Shown here: in pieces, positions 37,875 to 48,421 of the stretch
How positions within the stretch are numbered: position 1 is the first letter of the stretch
Layout of the letters: every line of letters starts with the position of its first letter
Source of the DNA: Mycobacterium sp. BK086
Lineage (GTDB): Bacteria; Actinomycetota; Actinomycetes; Mycobacteriales; Mycobacteriaceae
Reading direction: 5' to 3'
Assembly (NCBI GenBank): GCA_004362315.1
Contig: SNWL01000005.1
Span: 310,001 to 374,000 of the forward strand
Length of the DNA: 64,000 nt
The notes under the pieces: generated by a model
What the model was told of the DNA's origin: nothing
The model's database searches: none
Seen by the model: only the letters and a program-made list of their open reading frames with translations
Translations under genes and position numbers: made by a program

Positions 37875-39332
37875 ATGGCGACGGCTGCCACACCTCGGGT
37901 GGGAATCATCGGCGCCGGAATGTCCGGCCTGTGTATGGCCGTGAAGCTGCAGGACGCCGGCATCGACTCCTTCGTGATCTACGAGCAGGCCGACGAGGTC
38001 GGCGGCACCTGGCGGGACAACACGTATCCGGGTCTGCATTGCGACATCCCGTCTCCGTTCTACAGCTACTCGTTCTTCCCGAACTCGGAGTGGTCGCGGA
38101 TGATGCCGCCGGGCGGGGAGATCCAGCAGTACCTGCGCCGGGTCGCCGACGAACGGGGCATCCGGCGACACATCCGGTTCGGTACCGAGATCACCGCCGC
38201 CCGATACGAAGACGGACGCTGGCGCCTGTCCGCCGATTCCGGCGACGACGAATGCGATGTGCTGATCACCGCGACGGGTTTCCTGCGGGTGCCGCGGATG
38301 GCCGACATTCCTGGCCGGGACAGCTTCGCGGGACCGATGTTCCACTCCGCGCGTTGGGATCATTCGATCCCCTTGGCGGACAAGAGAATCGGCCTGATCG
38401 GCACCGGATCCACCGGGGTTCAGATCGTGGCCGAGCTCGGTGGAAAAGTCAATCAGCTCAAGGTGTTCCAGCGCACTGCGCAGTGGGTGCTGCCGTTTCC
38501 CAACCTGCGATTTACCCGGCTTCGCCGCGAAATGATCCGCAGATTTCCCGTGGTGGCGCGGCCGGGATACGTATTCTGGTCGCGGGTCATCTCGACGGTG
38601 TACGGCCGCGCGCCGATTCGGCCCGGTCCCGCTCGCCGCTACTTCCAGACCATGTGTCAGCTGAATCTGCGCTTCTCGGTGCGGGACCGAACGCTGAAGC
38701 GCAAGCTCACGCCGGACTACCAGGCGATGTGCAAACGCCTGATCATCTCCGGCCACTACTACCGGTCGATCCAGCGGCCGGGGGTCGACGTGGTCACCGA
38801 CGAGATCGACCACATCGAACCGCGGGGCGTTGTGACAACGGACGGCCTCCTGCACGAGCTCGACGTGCTGGTTTTCGCGACAGGGTTCGATGCGCGCGCC
38901 TATGTGCGGCCGATGACGATCGTCGGCGAGAACGGTCACACGCTCGACGAGGTGTGGGCCGACGGGCCGCACGCGTACCGGTCGATCGCCGTGCCGGGCT
39001 TTCCGAATCTCTTCATGTTGATGGGCCCGCATTCGCCGATCGCCAACCAGTCCCTGGTTCCGGTCGCCGAGGATCAGGCCGACTACGCGATGTGGTGGAT
39101 CGAGCAGATCCGCAGCGGCCGGATCACCAGCGCCGCACCCACCGAGGCCGCGACCAAGCATTACAACGAGGACATCAAAGCCGCTCTGCCGGAGACGATC
39201 TGGGCCAGCGGGTGCAACAGCTGGTACATCGGTGCGGACGGGCTGCCCGAGGTCTTCCCGTGGCACCCCGGGCGGCATCGCGAGCTGCTGCGGGGCCCCG
39301 TGGTCGCCGACTTCGACGTCCGCGGCCCGTAA
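37875..39332 (+). CDS. FAD-dependent Baeyer-Villiger-type monooxygenase
   Basis: A 485-residue flavoprotein monooxygenase. Two Rossmann loops are visible, GIIGAGMSGLC (about 10-20, FAD) and IGLIGTGSTGVQI (about 172-184, NADPH), with the class fingerprint FAGPMFHSARWDHS between them (FxGxxxHxxxW). The Asp/Gly-Gly-Thr-Trp segment EVGGTWRDNTYPG follows the first loop. Related mycobacterial enzymes include EthA and the other BVMOs; the ketone substrate cannot be told. It precedes the DUF4129 gene by two bases and diverges from cobG. Confidence 0.88.
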   Translation: MATAATPRVGIIGAGMSGLCMAVKLQDAGIDSFVIYEQADEVGGTWRDNTYPGLHCDIPSPFYSYSFFPNSEWSRMMPPGGEIQQYLRRVADERGIRRHIRFGTEITAARYEDGRWRLSADSGDDECDVLITATGFLRVPRMADIPGRDSFAGPMFHSARWDHSIPLADKRIGLIGTGSTGVQIVAELGGKVNQLKVFQRTAQWVLPFPNLRFTRLRREMIRRFPVVARPGYVFWSRVISTVYGRAPIRPGPARRYFQTMCQLNLRFSVRDRTLKRKLTPDYQAMCKRLIISGHYYRSIQRPGVDVVTDEIDHIEPRGVVTTDGLLHELDVLVFATGFDARAYVRPMTIVGENGHTLDEVWADGPHAYRSIAVPGFPNLFMLMGPHSPIANQSLVPVAEDQADYAMWWIEQIRSGRITSAAPTEAATKHYNEDIKAALPETIWASGCNSWYIGADGLPEVFPWHPGRHRELLRGPVVADFDVRGP

Positions 39333-39334
39333 CC

Positions 39335-40285
39335 GTGTCCGGGACCAGGCAAGCGAGAGTGCGGGTGGCCGCGCTGGTCGCCCTGGTGCTGGTCCTCGGG
39401 GTGGCGCTGCGCGGTCAGCTGCCCGGCGTTCAGCCGACCGATCGCGCGCAGCCGACCGACAACACCGCGGGGCTGCTGAGCATGCTGGCGTTGGTGATCG
39501 CCTGCCTGCTGGTGATCATCGTGTCGATCGTGGCGTCGCTGCGTGATCCCCAGCGAGCCAAACAGGCTGCCCGCTATGAGGTCCCGGGCGGGGGAGGCGG
39601 CGGTACCCGGCGGAGCTGGCGCGTCGTTCTGGTTGTCCTGGGCGCGATTCTCGCCTGGCTGCTGGTTGCCTTCCTGCTCGCTGCGCTGCGCCCGCCGCAG
39701 CTTAGGGACAACTCGCCGGCACCCCCGACGAACGCCACGGCGCCGAGCATCGCACCGCCCGTACCCGATGCCGCCCGGCGCCCCCCAGTACCCGAGCCGG
39801 ACGCTCCAGACCCCCTTGTCTGGTCTCTCGTGGTCGCCATGGCCGCGCTCCTGGTGGTCATTCTCATCGGGATGGTCGTGCTCCGGTTGCGACGACGTGA
39901 GCCGATGGCCCCGCTCGTGACCGCTGATACCGCAACGGAATCCCTCGCGCCCGGCCCGGGATCGCTGGCTCTGGCCGCCGAGCGGGGACTGGCCGAGGTC
40001 GGCGACCTCAGCCGGGAACCGCGCGAGGCCATCATCGCGTGTTACGCGGCGATGGAGCACGCGCTGGCCAACGCCCCGGGCGCGGCGCCACAGGAGTCGG
40101 ACACCCCATCAGAAGTGCTGGCCCGCGCCGTCGAGCACGAGGCGATCCATGCCGGCAGCGCAACCGAACTCGTCGCCCTCTTCGCAGAAGCCCGGTTCAG
40201 CACGCACGTGATGAACGAGGGGCATCGTGAAACCGCCGAACGCGCACTGCGTCTGGTTCTCGACGAGCTGCGGAGCCCGGTGTGA
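39335..40285 (+). CDS. DUF4129 multi-pass membrane protein of a MoxR cluster
   Basis: A 316-residue protein. Three or four hydrophobic helices (about 10-25, 47-68, 95-117 and 165-188) are separated by a Pro-rich external linker (about 118-160). The C-terminal cytoplasmic part (about 205-316) has the DUF4129 pattern (SREPREAIIACYAAMEHALANAP...SEVLARAVEH...ATELVALFAEARFS). This domain is found beside MoxR, DUF58 and transglutaminase-like genes. GTG start; GTGA overlap with the next gene. Confidence 0.8.
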   Translation: MSGTRQARVRVAALVALVLVLGVALRGQLPGVQPTDRAQPTDNTAGLLSMLALVIACLLVIIVSIVASLRDPQRAKQAARYEVPGGGGGGTRRSWRVVLVVLGAILAWLLVAFLLAALRPPQLRDNSPAPPTNATAPSIAPPVPDAARRPPVPEPDAPDPLVWSLVVAMAALLVVILIGMVVLRLRRREPMAPLVTADTATESLAPGPGSLALAAERGLAEVGDLSREPREAIIACYAAMEHALANAPGAAPQESDTPSEVLARAVEHEAIHAGSATELVALFAEARFSTHVMNEGHRETAERALRLVLDELRSPV

Positions 40286-40758
40286 TCCGCCTGGTGGCCG
40301 GTGGGCTCTTCCTGGTCGCGGGGGTGGAGATCCTGGTGTTGGTCTTGGGGGCGCGACAGTGGGTTCTCCCGGTGGCCGGGCTGACGCTGGTGGTGTTTCT
40401 TCTCGCTGTGCGCCTGAGTTTCGCTGCGGCACAACATCGTACGTCTGCCGAGGTGGGTGCGGACGATGCGGGCGAATCGTTGCGGCGCTGGCGGTCCCGC
40501 ACCGAGTCGACCATTCAATGGGCGGATGCGACCACGGGCGATTGGGATCGGCATTTGCGGCCCCGGCTGGCTCGTGAGTTCGTGCTCGCCACCCGGCAGC
40601 GAGATCCGGTGGCGCTGCAGGCAACCGGACGCATCGTGTTCGGCGACGACCTCTGGGGCTGGGTGGACCCCAACAACGTCACCCGTGGCGATGACCGTGA
40701 ACCCGGTCCCGGGTACGCGACTCTCGAGGAGATCCTGCGACGGATGGAAGACCTATGA
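40282..40758 (+). CDS. Small membrane protein of the MoxR cluster
   Basis: A 158-residue protein. Two membrane helices at about 1-45 are followed by a soluble domain of about 110 residues with many Arg and Trp (LRRWRSRTESTIQWADATTGDWDRHLRPRLAREFVLATRQRDP). It carries no known catalytic motif; the soluble part resembles conserved hypothetical proteins found between DUF4129 and MoxR genes in Actinobacteria. Overlaps both neighbours by four bases, so it is translated as part of the cluster. Confidence 0.72.
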   Translation: MIRLVAGGLFLVAGVEILVLVLGARQWVLPVAGLTLVVFLLAVRLSFAAAQHRTSAEVGADDAGESLRRWRSRTESTIQWADATTGDWDRHLRPRLAREFVLATRQRDPVALQATGRIVFGDDLWGWVDPNNVTRGDDREPGPGYATLEEILRRMEDL

Positions 40759-41723
40759 CGATGCCGGCGCCGGCGATGACGGCCTACTGCGAGGCGGTGC
40801 TCGACGAGATCGAGCGCGTGGTGGTCGGGAAACGCGCCGCGCTGACGCTGATCCTGACCACTGTGCTGGCCGGCGGGCACGTGCTGATCGAGGACCTGCC
40901 CGGTATGGGCAAGACACTGATCGCCCGATCGTTCGCCGCGGCACTCGGCCTGCGCTTCACCCGCGTGCAGTTCACCCCGGATCTGCTGCCCGCCGATCTG
41001 CTCGGGTCGACGATCTACGACATGCAGTCGGGCCGTTTCGAATTCCGGCATGGCCCGATCTTCACCAATCTGCTGATGGCTGACGAGATCAACCGCACCC
41101 CGCCCAAGACGCAGGCCGCGCTGCTGGAGGCCATGGCCGAGAGCCAGGTCAGCATCGACGGCGAAACTCACCGGCTGCCTTCACCGTTCATCGTCCTGGC
41201 CACGGACAACCCAATCGAGTACGAGGGCACCTATCCGCTGCCGGAGGCCCAGCTCGACCGTTTCGCCGTCAAGGTCGCACTGAAGTACCTCTCCGAGGCC
41301 GAGGAGGCGTCGATGTTGCGCCGCCGCATCGAGCGGGGTTCGACGGAGGCGACCATCAACCAGGTGGTCGACGCCAAAGATCTTCTGGCCATGCGGGAAT
41401 CGGTGGAAGAAGTGTCGGTGCACGACGACGTCCTGCACTACGTGGTGTCTGTGGCGACGGCCACCCGCAGTCACCCACAGGTGGCTGTCGGCGCCAGCCC
41501 GCGTGCCGAACTCGACCTGGTCCAGCTTGCCAGGGCGCGTGCGCTGGTGTCCGGCCGGGACTATGTGATTCCCGAGGACGTCAAGGCGCTGGCCGTTCCG
41601 GCGATCGCCCACCGGATCAGCCTGCGACCGGAAATGTGGGTGCGCAGCGTGAACGGCTCCGACGTGGTCGAACAGCTGCTGCGCCGGTTGCCGGTACCGC
41701 GCGCACGCGGGCAGGGGCAGTGA
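40755..41723 (+). CDS. MoxR-family AAA+ ATPase
   Basis: A 322-residue AAA+ ATPase thought to act as a chaperone that matures or remodels partner proteins with von Willebrand factor A-like domains. Motifs: Walker A EDLPGMGKT (about 47-55), LLPADLLGSTIYDMQSGRFEFRHGPIF (pre-sensor insert region), Walker B LLMADEINRTPPKTQAALLEAM, sensor 1 LATDNPIEYEGTYPLPEAQLDRF. The partner is very likely the DUF58 protein of the next gene. ATGA overlap upstream, TGATG downstream. Confidence 0.93.
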   Translation: MTMPAPAMTAYCEAVLDEIERVVVGKRAALTLILTTVLAGGHVLIEDLPGMGKTLIARSFAAALGLRFTRVQFTPDLLPADLLGSTIYDMQSGRFEFRHGPIFTNLLMADEINRTPPKTQAALLEAMAESQVSIDGETHRLPSPFIVLATDNPIEYEGTYPLPEAQLDRFAVKVALKYLSEAEEASMLRRRIERGSTEATINQVVDAKDLLAMRESVEEVSVHDDVLHYVVSVATATRSHPQVAVGASPRAELDLVQLARARALVSGRDYVIPEDVKALAVPAIAHRISLRPEMWVRSVNGSDVVEQLLRRLPVPRARGQGQ

Positions 41724-42979
41724 TGGACGCGGAATTACCAGAAGCCCGCCATACCGAGGCCGTATTGCGTTGGAACGCATCGCCCTTGACCCGCACGATC
41801 GCCACCTGCGCGGGTGTCGCGCTGGCCGTTGCCGTGATCGGGGCACGGTGGCAGTTGATCGCATTCGTGGCGCCGATGCTCGGGGTGCTTGCCTCGATCG
41901 GCTGGCAGCGCAAACCGCCTACCGCGGCGGTGGTGGGAAACCCGGCCGTGACACGGTGTTTCGAGAACGAGCCGATGCAGCTGAGCGCCGAGTTGGCCGG
42001 GGAGTCGACCGATGCGGCGAGCCTGACCGTGTGCCCGGTGCCCGGTATGCAGATTGAGCTGATCGAGAGCGACCACACTCGCGCGACGGTATCCGCCCAA
42101 GCGTCGCGGTGGGGCCGCTACCCGTTGCGCACCCGGGTCGAGGTCGTCGCGGCCGGCGGACTTCTCACCGGCACCGCGATCGTCGAGGCCGCCGACCTGT
42201 TCGTCTTCCCGGTGGCTCCGCCGCAACCGACCGGCATTCCCCGAACCGAGCTGCCCGACCGGCTGGGCACCCACCTGACCCGGCATATCGGTCCAGGTGT
42301 CGAATTCGCCGACATTCGTCCCTATCTTCCGGGTGATCAACTGCGCGCGGTGAATTGGGCCGTCAGTGCCCGTCGCGGCAGCCTGCACGTCACCGAGCGG
42401 CTGACCGACCGCGCCGCCGATGTCGTGGTGATCGTCGACATGAGCGCACAACCGGCAGGCCCGGCGACGGCGGCCACCGAACGGATCCTGCGCGGCGCGA
42501 CCCAGGTGGTGCAGACCGCGCTGCGTAACGGCGACCGGGCCGGCATCGTGGGGCTGGGCGGTCGCCGTCCGCGCTGGCTCGGCGCCGACATCGGGCGTAG
42601 GCAGTTCTACCGGATTCTCGATGCCGCGCTCGGAGTCGGCAGCGAATATCAGGACACCGCCGGTACATTGGCGCCTCGGGCCGCCGTCCCGCCGGGCGCG
42701 GTCGTCGTCGGCTTCTCCACGATGCTCGACACCGAGTTCGCGCTTGCGCTGATCGACCTCTGCAAACGGGGGCACACCGTGGTGGCGGTCGACGTGCTGG
42801 AAGGCTGGCCCTTCGCCGACGGCCACGATCCGATCCTCGAACGGATGTGGGCGCTGCAACGTTCGGCGATGTACCGCGACATGAAGGTGATCGGTGTGGA
42901 CGTGGTGTCCTGGCCGGCCGATGTCACCCTTGATCAGGCGATGAGCCTGGTGCCCGACCGCGGCCGGCGGCCGGCGTGA
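41723..42979 (+). CDS. DUF58 protein (vWA-like, MoxR partner)
   Basis: A 418-residue protein. Two membrane helices lie at about 25-70; the DUF58 signature FADIRPYLPGDQLRAVNWAVSARRGSLHVTE is near 195-225. It is followed by a von Willebrand factor A-like part with the MIDAS-type DMSAQPAGPA segment (about 236-245). The start may be ATG at 41723 or GTG at 41720. Probably acts at the membrane under control of MoxR. Substrates of such pairs are mostly unknown in mycobacteria. Confidence 0.88.
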   Translation: MDAELPEARHTEAVLRWNASPLTRTIATCAGVALAVAVIGARWQLIAFVAPMLGVLASIGWQRKPPTAAVVGNPAVTRCFENEPMQLSAELAGESTDAASLTVCPVPGMQIELIESDHTRATVSAQASRWGRYPLRTRVEVVAAGGLLTGTAIVEAADLFVFPVAPPQPTGIPRTELPDRLGTHLTRHIGPGVEFADIRPYLPGDQLRAVNWAVSARRGSLHVTERLTDRAADVVVIVDMSAQPAGPATAATERILRGATQVVQTALRNGDRAGIVGLGGRRPRWLGADIGRRQFYRILDAALGVGSEYQDTAGTLAPRAAVPPGAVVVGFSTMLDTEFALALIDLCKRGHTVVAVDVLEGWPFADGHDPILERMWALQRSAMYRDMKVIGVDVVSWPADVTLDQAMSLVPDRGRRPA

Positions 42980-43395
42980 CGTCGCGGCGGCTGCTGGCGG
43001 CGGCGTTCGGAACGGCGATGGCCGGATCCGCGGCCGTGGGCGCCGACACGCGCGGGCTCGCCGCGGTGGCGGTGGCCCTGATCGCCGTGTTGGCCGGGCT
43101 CTATCTGCGGGTCGCGGCGACCGTGGCGGTGCTGGCGGTGATCTGCGCGGTTGCCCTTACCGATCAGCAGCCGGCCCTCGCGGCGCTGACGGGCGTGTGC
43201 GCCGCGGCATACCTGGTACTGACGCACTTCGCGATGACCCGGCCGACGGCCGTGGGAATCGCCGGATTCGCGGTGGTCGGGGTCCTGGCCACCGCGCTAC
43301 CCGCCGGATTGTCGTGGCTGCCACTGCTTGCCCCGGTGGCCGTGGTGGCGGCGATCGGACTGGCGTTGAGCCCGTTCAGCCACGCCGGGGACTAG
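42976..43395 (+). CDS. Small integral membrane protein of the MoxR cluster
   Basis: A 139-residue protein made almost entirely of four to five hydrophobic Ala/Val-rich helices with no charged loop of note. GTG start overlapping the DUF58 stop. The family is a regular last gene in mycobacterial MoxR-DUF58 operons. It converges on the dioxygenase with a four-base overlap. Function unknown. Confidence 0.72.
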   Translation: MTSRRLLAAAFGTAMAGSAAVGADTRGLAAVAVALIAVLAGLYLRVAATVAVLAVICAVALTDQQPALAALTGVCAAAYLVLTHFAMTRPTAVGIAGFAVVGVLATALPAGLSWLPLLAPVAVVAAIGLALSPFSHAGD

Positions 43396-44324
43396 CCGAC
43401 CGGAACCGGCTGTGCGGCAATCACATCGGGCGCCACCACGTCGGAGTAGTGCGAGGCATCGCCAGCGATGACCCGGCTGGGCCTGCCGTCGACGTCAACC
43501 GGAAGGTCACCGGCCAGCGTCACCCGGCTCAGGAAGCGGGGCTGGTCGTCGTAGTCGGCCACGCCGTAGTGCTGGGTGGCCCGGTTGTCCCATATCGCGA
43601 GATCGCCGGTCTGCCAGTTCCACCGGACGGTGTTCTCCAGCCGGGTGATCCGGTTCTGCAGCACCCGGAACAGGTCTGCCGACTCGCTGCTGCTCAGCCC
43701 GACGAACTTCTTGACGAAGTGTCCCAGCAGCAACACGCGCCGACCCGTCTCGGGGTGAACCCGCACCACCGGGTGTTCGGTCTCGTAATAGGCGCGCTCG
43801 AATTCCGCTCGGTAGTCCCGGGTTTCGTCCGAGATCGCCTCGCGGTGGCCGTCCACGTAGTCGTAGATGTTGGTGTGGGTGGCCCACAGATTCTCAGCCA
43901 GCGCCCGAAGTGCCTGCGGCAGCTGATCGTAGGCGGCTTCGGTCGAGGCGAACACCGTGCTGCCGCCGTAGGCGGGCAGCGTCACCGCGCGCAGAAGCGA
44001 CGCCTTGGGCAGGCGGTCGACGAACGTGACATCGGAATGCCAGGAGTTGGCCTTGTCGTAGCGCGAGTCGATGGGCAGCACGGTGTCACCGCGCGAGGTG
44101 ACCGTGGGGTGCGCGATCGTCGGCACCCCGAGCAGCTCGGCGAACGCCACCTGGCCGTCGTCGTCGAGGTGGTGTTGGTCGCGGAAGAAGATGACCTTGT
44201 GTTCGAGCAGTGCCGCGCGAATGTCGGCGACGGTGTCGGGATACAGATCGCCACCGAGGCGAACGCCGGATACCACCGCGCCGATATTCGCGCCGAGCTT
44301 GGAAACGTCGGGAGAAAGGGACAT
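43392..44324 (-). CDS. TauD/TfdA-type Fe(II)/2-oxoglutarate dioxygenase
   Basis: A 310-residue dioxygenase. The iron triad is visible as His96 and Asp98 in SWHSDVTF and His252 in RATQHYG; Arg263 or Arg267 in QPRFLSR would hold 2-oxoglutarate. The family includes taurine dioxygenase and the alkyl-sulfatase Rv3406, which this resembles in length and motifs ([16 protein letters not shown]). It probably releases sulfite or sulfate from organosulfur compounds, which would complement the ssu operon at 57.5-61.2 kb. ATG start; diverges from cobN across 96 bases. Confidence 0.87.
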   Translation of the reverse strand: MSLSPDVSKLGANIGAVVSGVRLGGDLYPDTVADIRAALLEHKVIFFRDQHHLDDDGQVAFAELLGVPTIAHPTVTSRGDTVLPIDSRYDKANSWHSDVTFVDRLPKASLLRAVTLPAYGGSTVFASTEAAYDQLPQALRALAENLWATHTNIYDYVDGHREAISDETRDYRAEFERAYYETEHPVVRVHPETGRRVLLLGHFVKKFVGLSSSESADLFRVLQNRITRLENTVRWNWQTGDLAIWDNRATQHYGVADYDDQPRFLSRVTLAGDLPVDVDGRPSRVIAGDASHYSDVVAPDVIAAQPVPVG

Positions 44325-44420
44325 GACCTCGATGGTGTCGGTGCACCGGGGCCCTGTACACCGTTGCGCTGGCCACGATCCGAATAGGGCACGACGCTGG
44401 CCATACGGTACGAATGGTGG

Positions 44421-47400
44421 GTGCCTGGAACCGTCTTGCTGCTGTCGACGTCGGATACCGACCTGATCACCGCCCGCGCCAGCGGCGCGGACTACCGGTG
44501 GGCCAATCCGGCACGGCTCGTCGACGGTGAGCTGGCCGAGCTTCTGGACGGCGCGGACGTGGTGGTGGTGCGCATCCTGGGCGGCTATCGGGCCTGGCAG
44601 GACGGTATCGATCAGGTGGTGGCCAGTGGCCGCCCGACGGTCGTCGTCAGTGGCGAACAGGCCCCCGACGCCGACCTCATGGAGCGTTCGACGGTGCCCG
44701 CGGGCATCGCCGTCCAGACCCACATCTACCTGGCGCAGGGCGGCGTGGAAAATATGCGGAACCTCCAGTCCTTCCTGTCCGACACGCTGCTGATGACCGG
44801 CTTCGGCTTCAACCCGCCGTCGGCCACTCCGGCCTGGGGAGTCCTGGAACGATCGGGCGACGTGGACGGGCCGACGATCGCGGTGCTGTATTACCGCGCT
44901 CAACAGCTGGCCGGCAACACCGCCTATATCGAGGGACTGTCCGCGGCGATCGAGGAGGCGGGCGGGCGCGCGCTGCCGGTGTACTGCACGTCGCTGCGCA
45001 CTCCTGAACCCGAACTCCTGGAGCTGCTCGGGACCGCCGACGCCATGGTGGTGACCGTGCTGGCCGCGGGCGGCGCCCGTCCTGCGACGGCCGGAGCCGG
45101 CCACGACGACGACAACTGGAACGTCAAACACCTTGCTGCTCTTGATGTCCCGATCCTGCAAGGATTGTGTCTGACGAGTTCGCGAGCCACCTGGTCCGAC
45201 AACGACGACGGCCTGAGCCCGCTGGATGTCGCCACCCAGGTCGCGGTGCCGGAATTCGACGGGCGCATCATCACGGTCCCGTTCTCGTTCAAGGAGATCG
45301 ACTCCGACGGCCTGATCTCCTATGTGCCCGACGCCGAGCGGTGCGCCCGGGTGGCCGGCCTGGCCGTCAAGCACGCCACCCTGCGTCGCGTGGCCCCCGC
45401 CGACAAACGGCTGGCCCTGGTGTTTTCGGCCTACCCGACCAAGCACTCACGGATCGGCAACGCGGTCGGGCTGGACACCCCGGCCAGCGCGGTCGCGCTG
45501 CTGCACTCGCTGCGCGATGCCGGCTACCAGATCGGCGAGATCCCCGGTGTTGACGCCGCCGATGGTGACGCCCTGATGCACGCGCTCATCGAACGCGGCG
45601 GCCAGGACCCGGACTGGGTCACCGACGGTCAGCTGGCGGGCAATCCGATTCGCATTCCGGCCGCCCAGTATCGCGAATGGTTCGCGACGCTGCCCGCCGA
45701 GCTGACCGACGCGATGGTCACCCACTGGGGACCGCCGCCCGGGGAGCTGTTCGTCGACCGCAGCCGTGACCCCGAGGGCGAGATCGTCGTGGCCGCAATC
45801 CAATCCGGCAACATCGTGATCCTGGTTCAGCCGCCGCGCGGATTCGGGGAGAACCCCGTCGCGATCTATCACGACCCCGACCTGCCGCCGAGTCACCACT
45901 ACCTGGCCACCTACCTGTGGTTGCGACACGGATTCGGTGCCCATGCTGCCGTGCATCTGGGCAAGCACGGCAACCTGGAGTGGTTGCCAGGCAAGACCGT
46001 TGGCATGTCGGCTGCCTGCGGCACCGATGCGGCACTCGGCGACCTGCCGCTGATCTATCCGTTCCTGGTCAACGATCCGGGCGAGGGCACCCAGGCCAAG
46101 CGCCGGGCGCACGCCACCCTGGTCGACCACCTCATCCCGCCGATGGCGCGGGCGGAAAGCTACGGCGACATCGCCCGGCTGGAGCAGCTGCTCGACGAGC
46201 ACTCCAACATCGCCGCACTGGACCCGGGCAAGCTGCCCGCCATCCGCCAGCAGATCTGGACCCTGATGCGGGCGGCCAAGATGGACCACGACCTCGGGCT
46301 GGCCGAACGGCCCGAGGAGGACTCCTTCGACGACATGCTGCTGCACGTCGACGGCTGGCTCTGCGAGATCAAGGACGTCCAGATCCGCGACGGCCTGCAC
46401 ATCCTGGGCGCGGCGCCGTCCGGCGAGGCCGAACTGGACCTGGTGCTGGCTATCCTGCGGGCCCGGCAGCTGTTCGGTGGTGAACAGCACCTGCCGGGCC
46501 TTCGCCAGGCTCTCGGGTTGGCCGAGGACGGCACCGCCGACCGGGTGACCGTCGATGAAGCCGAACAGCAGGCCCGCGCTCTGCTGGCCGGTCTGCAGGC
46601 CCACGGCTGGGACGCCGGCCGGGTTGGCGAGCTCACCGACGACGAGGGCGTCGCGGCCATCCTGCGATTCGCGGCGACCGAGGTGGTTCCGCGACTGGCC
46701 GGCACCGCAGGCGAGATCGATCAGGTGCTGCGTGCGCTGGACGGCCGGTTCGTCGAGGCCGGCCCCTCGGGTTCACCGTTGCGCGGCCTGGTCAATGTGC
46801 TGCCCACCGGGCGCAATTTCTACTCCGTGGACCCCAAGGCTGTGCCCTCGCGGCTGGCCTGGGAAACCGGTGTGGCCATGGCGGATTCGCTGCTGGAGCG
46901 CTACCGCAAAGACCACGGCGACTGGCCCCGCTCGGTCGGGCTGTCGGTGTGGGGCACCTCGGCGATGCGGACCTCGGGCGACGATATCGCCGAAGTCCTT
47001 GCGCTGCTTGGCGTCCGGCCGGTGTGGGACGACGCCTCGCGTCGCGTCGTCGACCTCGAGGCCATCTCCTTGGCCGAGCTGGACCGCCCCCGCATCGACG
47101 TGACCGTGCGGATCTCCGGCTTCTTCCGCGACGCCTTCCCACACGTCGTCACGATGCTCGACGACGCGGTACGGCTGGTCGCCGGCCTCGACGAGCCGGT
47201 CGAGCAGAACTTCGTCCGCGCTCACGCCCAGGTCGATCTGGCCGAGCATGGCGATGAAAGACGCGCCACCACACGTATTTTCGGCTCCAAGCCGGGAACC
47301 TACGGCGCCGGCCTGCTGCAGCTGATCGACAGCCGCAACTGGCGCGACGACGCCGACCTCGCCGAGGTGTACACCGCGTGGGGCGGCTTCGCCTACGGCC

Positions 47401-47990
47401 GCGAGCTCGACGGCAGACCCGCCGCCGACGACATGTCGACGCAGTACCGCCGAATCGTGGTGGCCGCCAAGAACACCGACTCGCGCGAGCACGACATCGC
47501 CGACTCCGACGACTACTTCCAGTACCACGGCGGCATGGTGGCGACCGTGCGGGCACTCACCGGCAAGGCGCCGGAGGCCTACATCGGTGACAACACCCGT
47601 CCCGACGCGGTGCGCACCCGCACGCTCTCCGAGGAGACCACTCGGGTGTTCCGGGCCCGGGTGGTGAATCCGCGGTGGATGGCCGCGATGCGTAAGCACG
47701 GTTACAAGGGCGCCTTCGAGATGGCCGCGACGGTGGATTATCTCTTCGGTTATGACGCGACCGCCGGTGTGATGGCCGACTGGATGTACGAGCAGCTCAC
47801 CGAGAAGTACGTGCTGGACCCCGAGAACCGCAAGTTCATGAACGAGTCGAATCCCTGGGCGCTGCACGGGATGTCGGAGCGCCTGCTCGAGGCCGTCGGG
47901 CGGGGCATGTGGGAGAACCCGGATCCGGCCACGCTGGACGGGCTGCGCCAGGTGCTGCTCGAAACCGAAGGGGACCTGGAAGCGCGCTAG
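44421..47990 (+). CDS. cobN: Cobaltochelatase subunit CobN
   Basis: The large subunit that binds hydrogenobyrinate diamide and inserts cobalt with ATP-hydrolysing partners. It has 1189 residues, near the usual length of about 1190-1275. Recognisable CobN/BchH segments are [20 protein letters not shown] (about 249-268), [28 protein letters not shown] (about 496-523) and [19 protein letters not shown] (about 902-920). The partner ATPase subunits are not in this window. GTG start with TACGGT (44404-44409) just upstream. No cobalamin riboswitch is visible in the 96-base leader region. Confidence 0.95.
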   Translation: MPGTVLLLSTSDTDLITARASGADYRWANPARLVDGELAELLDGADVVVVRILGGYRAWQDGIDQVVASGRPTVVVSGEQAPDADLMERSTVPAGIAVQTHIYLAQGGVENMRNLQSFLSDTLLMTGFGFNPPSATPAWGVLERSGDVDGPTIAVLYYRAQQLAGNTAYIEGLSAAIEEAGGRALPVYCTSLRTPEPELLELLGTADAMVVTVLAAGGARPATAGAGHDDDNWNVKHLAALDVPILQGLCLTSSRATWSDNDDGLSPLDVATQVAVPEFDGRIITVPFSFKEIDSDGLISYVPDAERCARVAGLAVKHATLRRVAPADKRLALVFSAYPTKHSRIGNAVGLDTPASAVALLHSLRDAGYQIGEIPGVDAADGDALMHALIERGGQDPDWVTDGQLAGNPIRIPAAQYREWFATLPAELTDAMVTHWGPPPGELFVDRSRDPEGEIVVAAIQSGNIVILVQPPRGFGENPVAIYHDPDLPPSHHYLATYLWLRHGFGAHAAVHLGKHGNLEWLPGKTVGMSAACGTDAALGDLPLIYPFLVNDPGEGTQAKRRAHATLVDHLIPPMARAESYGDIARLEQLLDEHSNIAALDPGKLPAIRQQIWTLMRAAKMDHDLGLAERPEEDSFDDMLLHVDGWLCEIKDVQIRDGLHILGAAPSGEAELDLVLAILRARQLFGGEQHLPGLRQALGLAEDGTADRVTVDEAEQQARALLAGLQAHGWDAGRVGELTDDEGVAAILRFAATEVVPRLAGTAGEIDQVLRALDGRFVEAGPSGSPLRGLVNVLPTGRNFYSVDPKAVPSRLAWETGVAMADSLLERYRKDHGDWPRSVGLSVWGTSAMRTSGDDIAEVLALLGVRPVWDDASRRVVDLEAISLAELDRPRIDVTVRISGFFRDAFPHVVTMLDDAVRLVAGLDEPVEQNFVRAHAQVDLAEHGDERRATTRIFGSKPGTYGAGLLQLIDSRNWRDDADLAEVYTAWGGFAYGRELDGRPAADDMSTQYRRIVVAAKNTDSREHDIADSDDYFQYHGGMVATVRALTGKAPEAYIGDNTRPDAVRTRTLSEETTRVFRARVVNPRWMAAMRKHGYKGAFEMAATVDYLFGYDATAGVMADWMYEQLTEKYVLDPENRKFMNESNPWALHGMSERLLEAVGRGMWENPDPATLDGLRQVLLETEGDLEAR

Positions 47991-47999
47991 ATTGGCGAC

Positions 48000-48380
48000 A
48001 TGCCGCTTACGTTTGCCGAGGTCGTTCAGGCGAAATACATCACGCTGACCACGTTCACCAAGGACGGCCGGCCCAAGCCGACCGCGGTCTGGGTCGTCCC
48101 AGAAGGGGACACCGCATTGGTGATCAGCGAAAAGAACGCGTGGAAGGTCAAGCGCATCCGCAACACCCCGCGGGTGACGGTGGCCATCTGCGATATGCGG
48201 GGCAACGTCAAGAGCGAGGCCGTCGAGGGAGTCGCGAGCGTGCTCGACGAATCCCAGACTGAGCGCGTCTATCAGGCGATCGGCAAGCGCTACGGGATCG
48301 TCGGCCACGTCTTCAACTTCTTCAGCAAGCTGCGCGGCGGTACCAACCGCACGATCGGCCTGGAATTGCGCGCCGCCTGA
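48000..48380 (+). CDS. PPOX-class F420-dependent protein, copy 1 (Rv2061c-like)
   Basis: A 126-residue split-barrel protein with the pattern FAEVVQAKYITLTTFTKDGRPKPTAVWVV, followed by AWKVKRIRNTPRVTVAICDMRG, typical of F420-binding PPOX-fold proteins. Homologue of Rv2061c, also located beside cobN. Nine bases after cobN, so probably co-transcribed. Acts in the cytoplasm as a dimer; substrate unknown. Confidence 0.85.
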   Translation: MPLTFAEVVQAKYITLTTFTKDGRPKPTAVWVVPEGDTALVISEKNAWKVKRIRNTPRVTVAICDMRGNVKSEAVEGVASVLDESQTERVYQAIGKRYGIVGHVFNFFSKLRGGTNRTIGLELRAA

Positions 48381-48421
48381 GGTCGATGCTTCAAGACGCG
48401 GCCTAGCGGGAACAGGCACGC

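Noticed and set aside
40755..42979. MoxR and DUF58 proteins as the CobS/CobT-like partners of CobN
   Set aside because: The ATPase has MoxR-type motifs and a DUF58 neighbour, and is separated from cobN by a convergent gene; nothing links it to cobalt chelation.
44325..44420. Cobalamin riboswitch upstream of cobN
   Set aside because: The gap is 96 bases and lacks a recognisable B12-box; too short for the full element.
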